From: Alkalicoccobacillus murimartini
GTDB lineage: Bacteria; Bacillota; Bacilli; Bacillales; Bacillaceae_D
NCBI RefSeq assembly: GCF_030813245.1
Contig: NZ_JAUSUA010000010.1
Coordinates: 1 to 64,000, forward strand
Length of the DNA stretch: 64,000 nt
Reading direction: 5' to 3'
Shown here: in pieces, positions 62,117-64,000 of the stretch
How positions within the stretch are numbered: the stretch's first letter is position 1
Layout: every line of letters starts with the position of its first letter
Translations under genes and position numbers: made by a program
The notes under the pieces: model-generated
The model's database searches: none
The model's input: only the letters and a program-made list of their open reading frames with translations
Told to the model about the DNA's origin: nothing

Positions 62117-62197
62117 GTGTTACTAACTGGAATGATTTCCACTGCATGTGAACAACCATTCCATCAAATACTACTTATACGAGAGGAGTTGTATAAG

Positions 62198-62635
62198 GTG
62201 GAGGTCATCACAACATTAGCAGATAAAAGACGGGAGAAACGTTGGAACTTTGAGCGGAAGCTTCTTCAGGAAATATCGTTGAAGGAAATTGAAAAACAGT
62301 TTCATGAAACGTTTGAAACCGTCATTCCTAGAGAGTATGCCAAAAGACCATTTTTGGTGGACCCCAGTTTGGATATTGGCATTGATGCCTATTTACTTGG
62401 GGCGAACTATAGTCGTTTCTTTCAACACGGTGAAAATGAACAGCAGGCTAAAGTGCGAGCGGAAGATGAATTAACGGATCTTTCTTTTGATATGTTTAAT
62501 TTACTGACATGCTGGATACTCGAAGGAGAACGGTATGGTGATGCGTTAGGGATTGCTAGTGATGTGTATGTCGATACATTGTGGCAACGCGGGTTTCAAG
62601 CGGGGGCCAAACGATATCGGATGAAGCTACATTAA
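62198..62635 (+). CDS. ybaK: YbaK (DUF2521 family)
   Basis: 145 residues, no membrane segment. It resembles YbaK of B. subtilis, which also precedes cwlD: VITTLADKRREKRWNFERKLLQEISLKEIEKQFHE at the start and WILEGERYGDALGIASDVYVDTLWQRGFQAG near the end. The frame opens at 62117 within the previous terminator region; GAGAGGAG (62181-62188) selects GTG 62198, close to the family length. Function unknown; sporulation association only by neighbourhood. Confidence 0.8.
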   Translation: MEVITTLADKRREKRWNFERKLLQEISLKEIEKQFHETFETVIPREYAKRPFLVDPSLDIGIDAYLLGANYSRFFQHGENEQQAKVRAEDELTDLSFDMFNLLTCWILEGERYGDALGIASDVYVDTLWQRGFQAGAKRYRMKLH

Positions 62636-62706
62636 TTTTTAATAAATCATGCTCATATTCTTACCCTTGTCCCAATATACATGTATGGAGATGAGGGGGG
62701 AGAGAC

Positions 62707-63420
62707 ATGCGGTTAAAATGGATGAAGGTTATTATTGGATCGCTCTTTGCAGCGGCCTTATTTTATATCATACAAGATCAACTTCAAAGTGATAAATCAA
62801 TTGGCTGGCACATGCCGTTGTCTCAACGAGTGATTGTCCTTGATGCAGGGCACGGGGGAATGGACGGAGGCGCTGTATCTAGTGCAGGGTACTTAGAGAA
62901 AGAAGCGACTCTTGCTATAACGAAGAAGGTGCGTGATTATTTGCAGGAGGCAGGAGCGATTGTTTTATTAACTAGGGAAGATGATCTCGACTTGGCTGAA
63001 GAGGGAACAAAGCGAATTCGGTCACGTAAGGTAGAAGACCTTAAACGTCGGGCAGAAATAGTGAATGAGTCCGATGCTGACTTATTTATTAGTGTTCACA
63101 TGAACGCGATTCCTTCTCCAAAATGGAGAGGCGCCCAAACGTTCTACCATCTAAATCAATCGCAGAATTCAGTTGTCGCGAAATTAATTCAAGATGAATT
63201 GGTACGTAACCTGGAGAATACGAATCGATTAGCCAAGCCGATTCAACATGTTTATTTGCTTAAAGAAGCTAAGATTCCAGGTGCGCTAGTGGAGGCAGGG
63301 TTCTTATCAAATCCAGAGGAAGCTGCACTCTTAGAGACGGAAGAGTATCAAGAAAGTGTAGCTGCATCCATTTACCAAGGGATCTTGCGTTATTACTCAG
63401 GTGAGGAAGCCCCTAAATAG
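62707..63420 (+). CDS. cwlD: N-acetylmuramoyl-L-alanine amidase CwlD
   Basis: Strips peptides from muramic acid so that PdaA can make muramic-delta-lactam in spore cortex, needed for germination. It has 237 residues: an N-terminal signal or anchor (VIIGSLFAAALFYIIQD) and an Amidase_3 domain with zinc ligands in VLDAGHGGMDGG (His), EKEATLAI (Glu) and FISVHMNAI (His), and the catalytic Glu in ALVEAGFLSNPEE. GATGAGGGGGGAGAG precedes ATG 62707. I found no convincing sigma-G promoter by eye. It supports an endospore-forming host. Confidence 0.93.
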   Translation: MRLKWMKVIIGSLFAAALFYIIQDQLQSDKSIGWHMPLSQRVIVLDAGHGGMDGGAVSSAGYLEKEATLAITKKVRDYLQEAGAIVLLTREDDLDLAEEGTKRIRSRKVEDLKRRAEIVNESDADLFISVHMNAIPSPKWRGAQTFYHLNQSQNSVVAKLIQDELVRNLENTNRLAKPIQHVYLLKEAKIPGALVEAGFLSNPEEAALLETEEYQESVAASIYQGILRYYSGEEAPK

Positions 63421-63499
63421 CTCAGCCAAATTGGTTTAAGCCTCTTTGGCTTCTATGCTATACTTAGACAAGATACAGGTATAAGGAGAGGGGATTAAT

Positions 63500-64000
63500 A
63501 TGTTAACAGAAGCAGCTATTGTGGAAGCGCTCACCCGCGTGAAAGATCGCGATTTAAATAAAAGTATTACTGAAACTGGCGGAGTCCGTGAAATTAGTAT
63601 AAATGATAATAATGTTAGCTTAAAGATTGCCTTAGCACGAACAGGCACCCCTGATCAAATGGAAATTCAACAAGAGGTAGTGAACATCCTTAAAGGCGAA
63701 GGAGCCGCATCTGTTGGCTTGCGTTTCGCTGATCTAACAGAAGAAGAGATTGAAGCTCAAGGTGGATTTGGGGAAGAGCCCTTTGAAGGTCCATCTATCC
63801 TTGCTCCAGATAGCAAAACAACGTTTATCTCTGTGACAAGTGGGAAAGGTGGAGTGGGTAAATCGACGGTTTCTGTCAATTTAGCCGTATCACTAACCCG
63901 TCTTGGGAAAAAGGTTGGTATTATTGACGCGGATATTTACGGATTTAGTGTACCTGATATGATGGGCATTGAAGAACGTCCGGTTGTACATAATGAACGG
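63500..64000 (+). CDS. salA: Mrp/NBP35-family ATPase SalA (5' part, continues past window)
   Basis: 167 codons are visible and open to the window edge. An N-terminal MIP18/FeS-assembly-type domain ([22 protein letters not shown]) precedes the P-loop [10 protein letters not shown] (near residue 118) and the next [14 protein letters not shown] motif. In B. subtilis SalA (YbaL) derepresses scoC-controlled genes; Mrp proteins elsewhere carry Fe-S clusters. ATAAGGAGAGGGG lies before ATG 63500. It follows cwlD as in B. subtilis. Confidence 0.92.
   Translation, partial: MLTEAAIVEALTRVKDRDLNKSITETGGVREISINDNNVSLKIALARTGTPDQMEIQQEVVNILKGEGAASVGLRFADLTEEEIEAQGGFGEEPFEGPSILAPDSKTTFISVTSGKGGVGKSTVSVNLAVSLTRLGKKVGIIDADIYGFSVPDMMGIEERPVVHNER

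Noticed and set aside
62636-62706. Search for a sigma-G or sigma-E promoter before cwlD
   Set aside because: TCATA and CAATATA occur, but the spacing (15 bases) and matches are too poor to call.

Overview
The window is a core chromosomal segment of an endospore-forming, low-to-moderate G+C member of the Bacillaceae. The reasons are: the order rrn(5S)-ctsR-mcsA-mcsB-clpC-radA-disA-yacL-ispDF-gltX-cysE-cysS-mrnC-rlmB-rae1-sigH-secE-nusG-rplKAJL-ybxB-rpoBC-rplGB-rpsLG-fusA-tuf, then the complete S10/spc/alpha cluster and ecfA1A2T-truA-rplM-rpsI, which is essentially the Bacillus subtilis 100-150 kb region; sigma-H and the germination amidase CwlD; and a perfect CtsR operator. Only the family can be supported. 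Genus is not determined, although protein details fit alkaliphilic or halophilic relatives of Bacillus. Almost everything is on the + strand.

Layout. 1-145: 3' part of a 5S rRNA and its terminator. 0.28-5.0 kb: CtsR-controlled protein quality-control operon (repressor, arginine kinase and its adaptor, ClpC). 5.0-8.8 kb: radA, disA (c-di-AMP synthase) and the PIN/TRAM membrane protein YacL. 8.9-15.7 kb: isoprenoid genes ispD-ispF, gltX, a T-box leader (probably tRNA-Cys), cysE, cysS, and RNA-processing genes. 15.7-20.9 kb: sigH, secE, nusG, L11/L1 and L10/L7-L12 with an L10 leader, and the methyltransferase YbxB. 20.9-33.3 kb: rpoB, rpoC, the L7Ae-like protein, S12, S7, EF-G, EF-Tu. 33.3-34.5 kb: a variable junction with a small membrane-protein gene, a decayed reading frame and a palindromic repeat. 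34.5-49.5 kb: ribosomal protein superoperon with secY, adk, map, infA and rpoA. 49.6-53.9 kb: ECF transporter energising module, truA, L13 leader, rplM-rpsI.

54-62 kb is an accessory block inserted where B. subtilis goes almost directly from rpsI to ybaK-cwlD-salA. It holds a cell-wall-anchored (LPETA) PAP2 phosphatase with an autotransporter-type beta-strand repeat, preceded by TTAACA-like repeats at 11-bp pitch that look like a Pho box; a DNA alkylation repair-like protein; a sigY-yxlCDEFG cluster in which an internal terminator is followed by a second sigma-Y-type promoter; a DUF2975/HTH pair; and a DUF817 membrane protein. The window ends in ybaK, cwlD and the 5' part of salA.

The most noteworthy observations are the phosphatase architecture with its putative Pho box, the split sigma-Y operon with two matching ECF promoters, a hairpin between the Shine-Dalgarno and the start codon of nusG, an adenylate kinase without the zinc ligands usual for Bacillus, and the absence of rpmG between sigH and secE.
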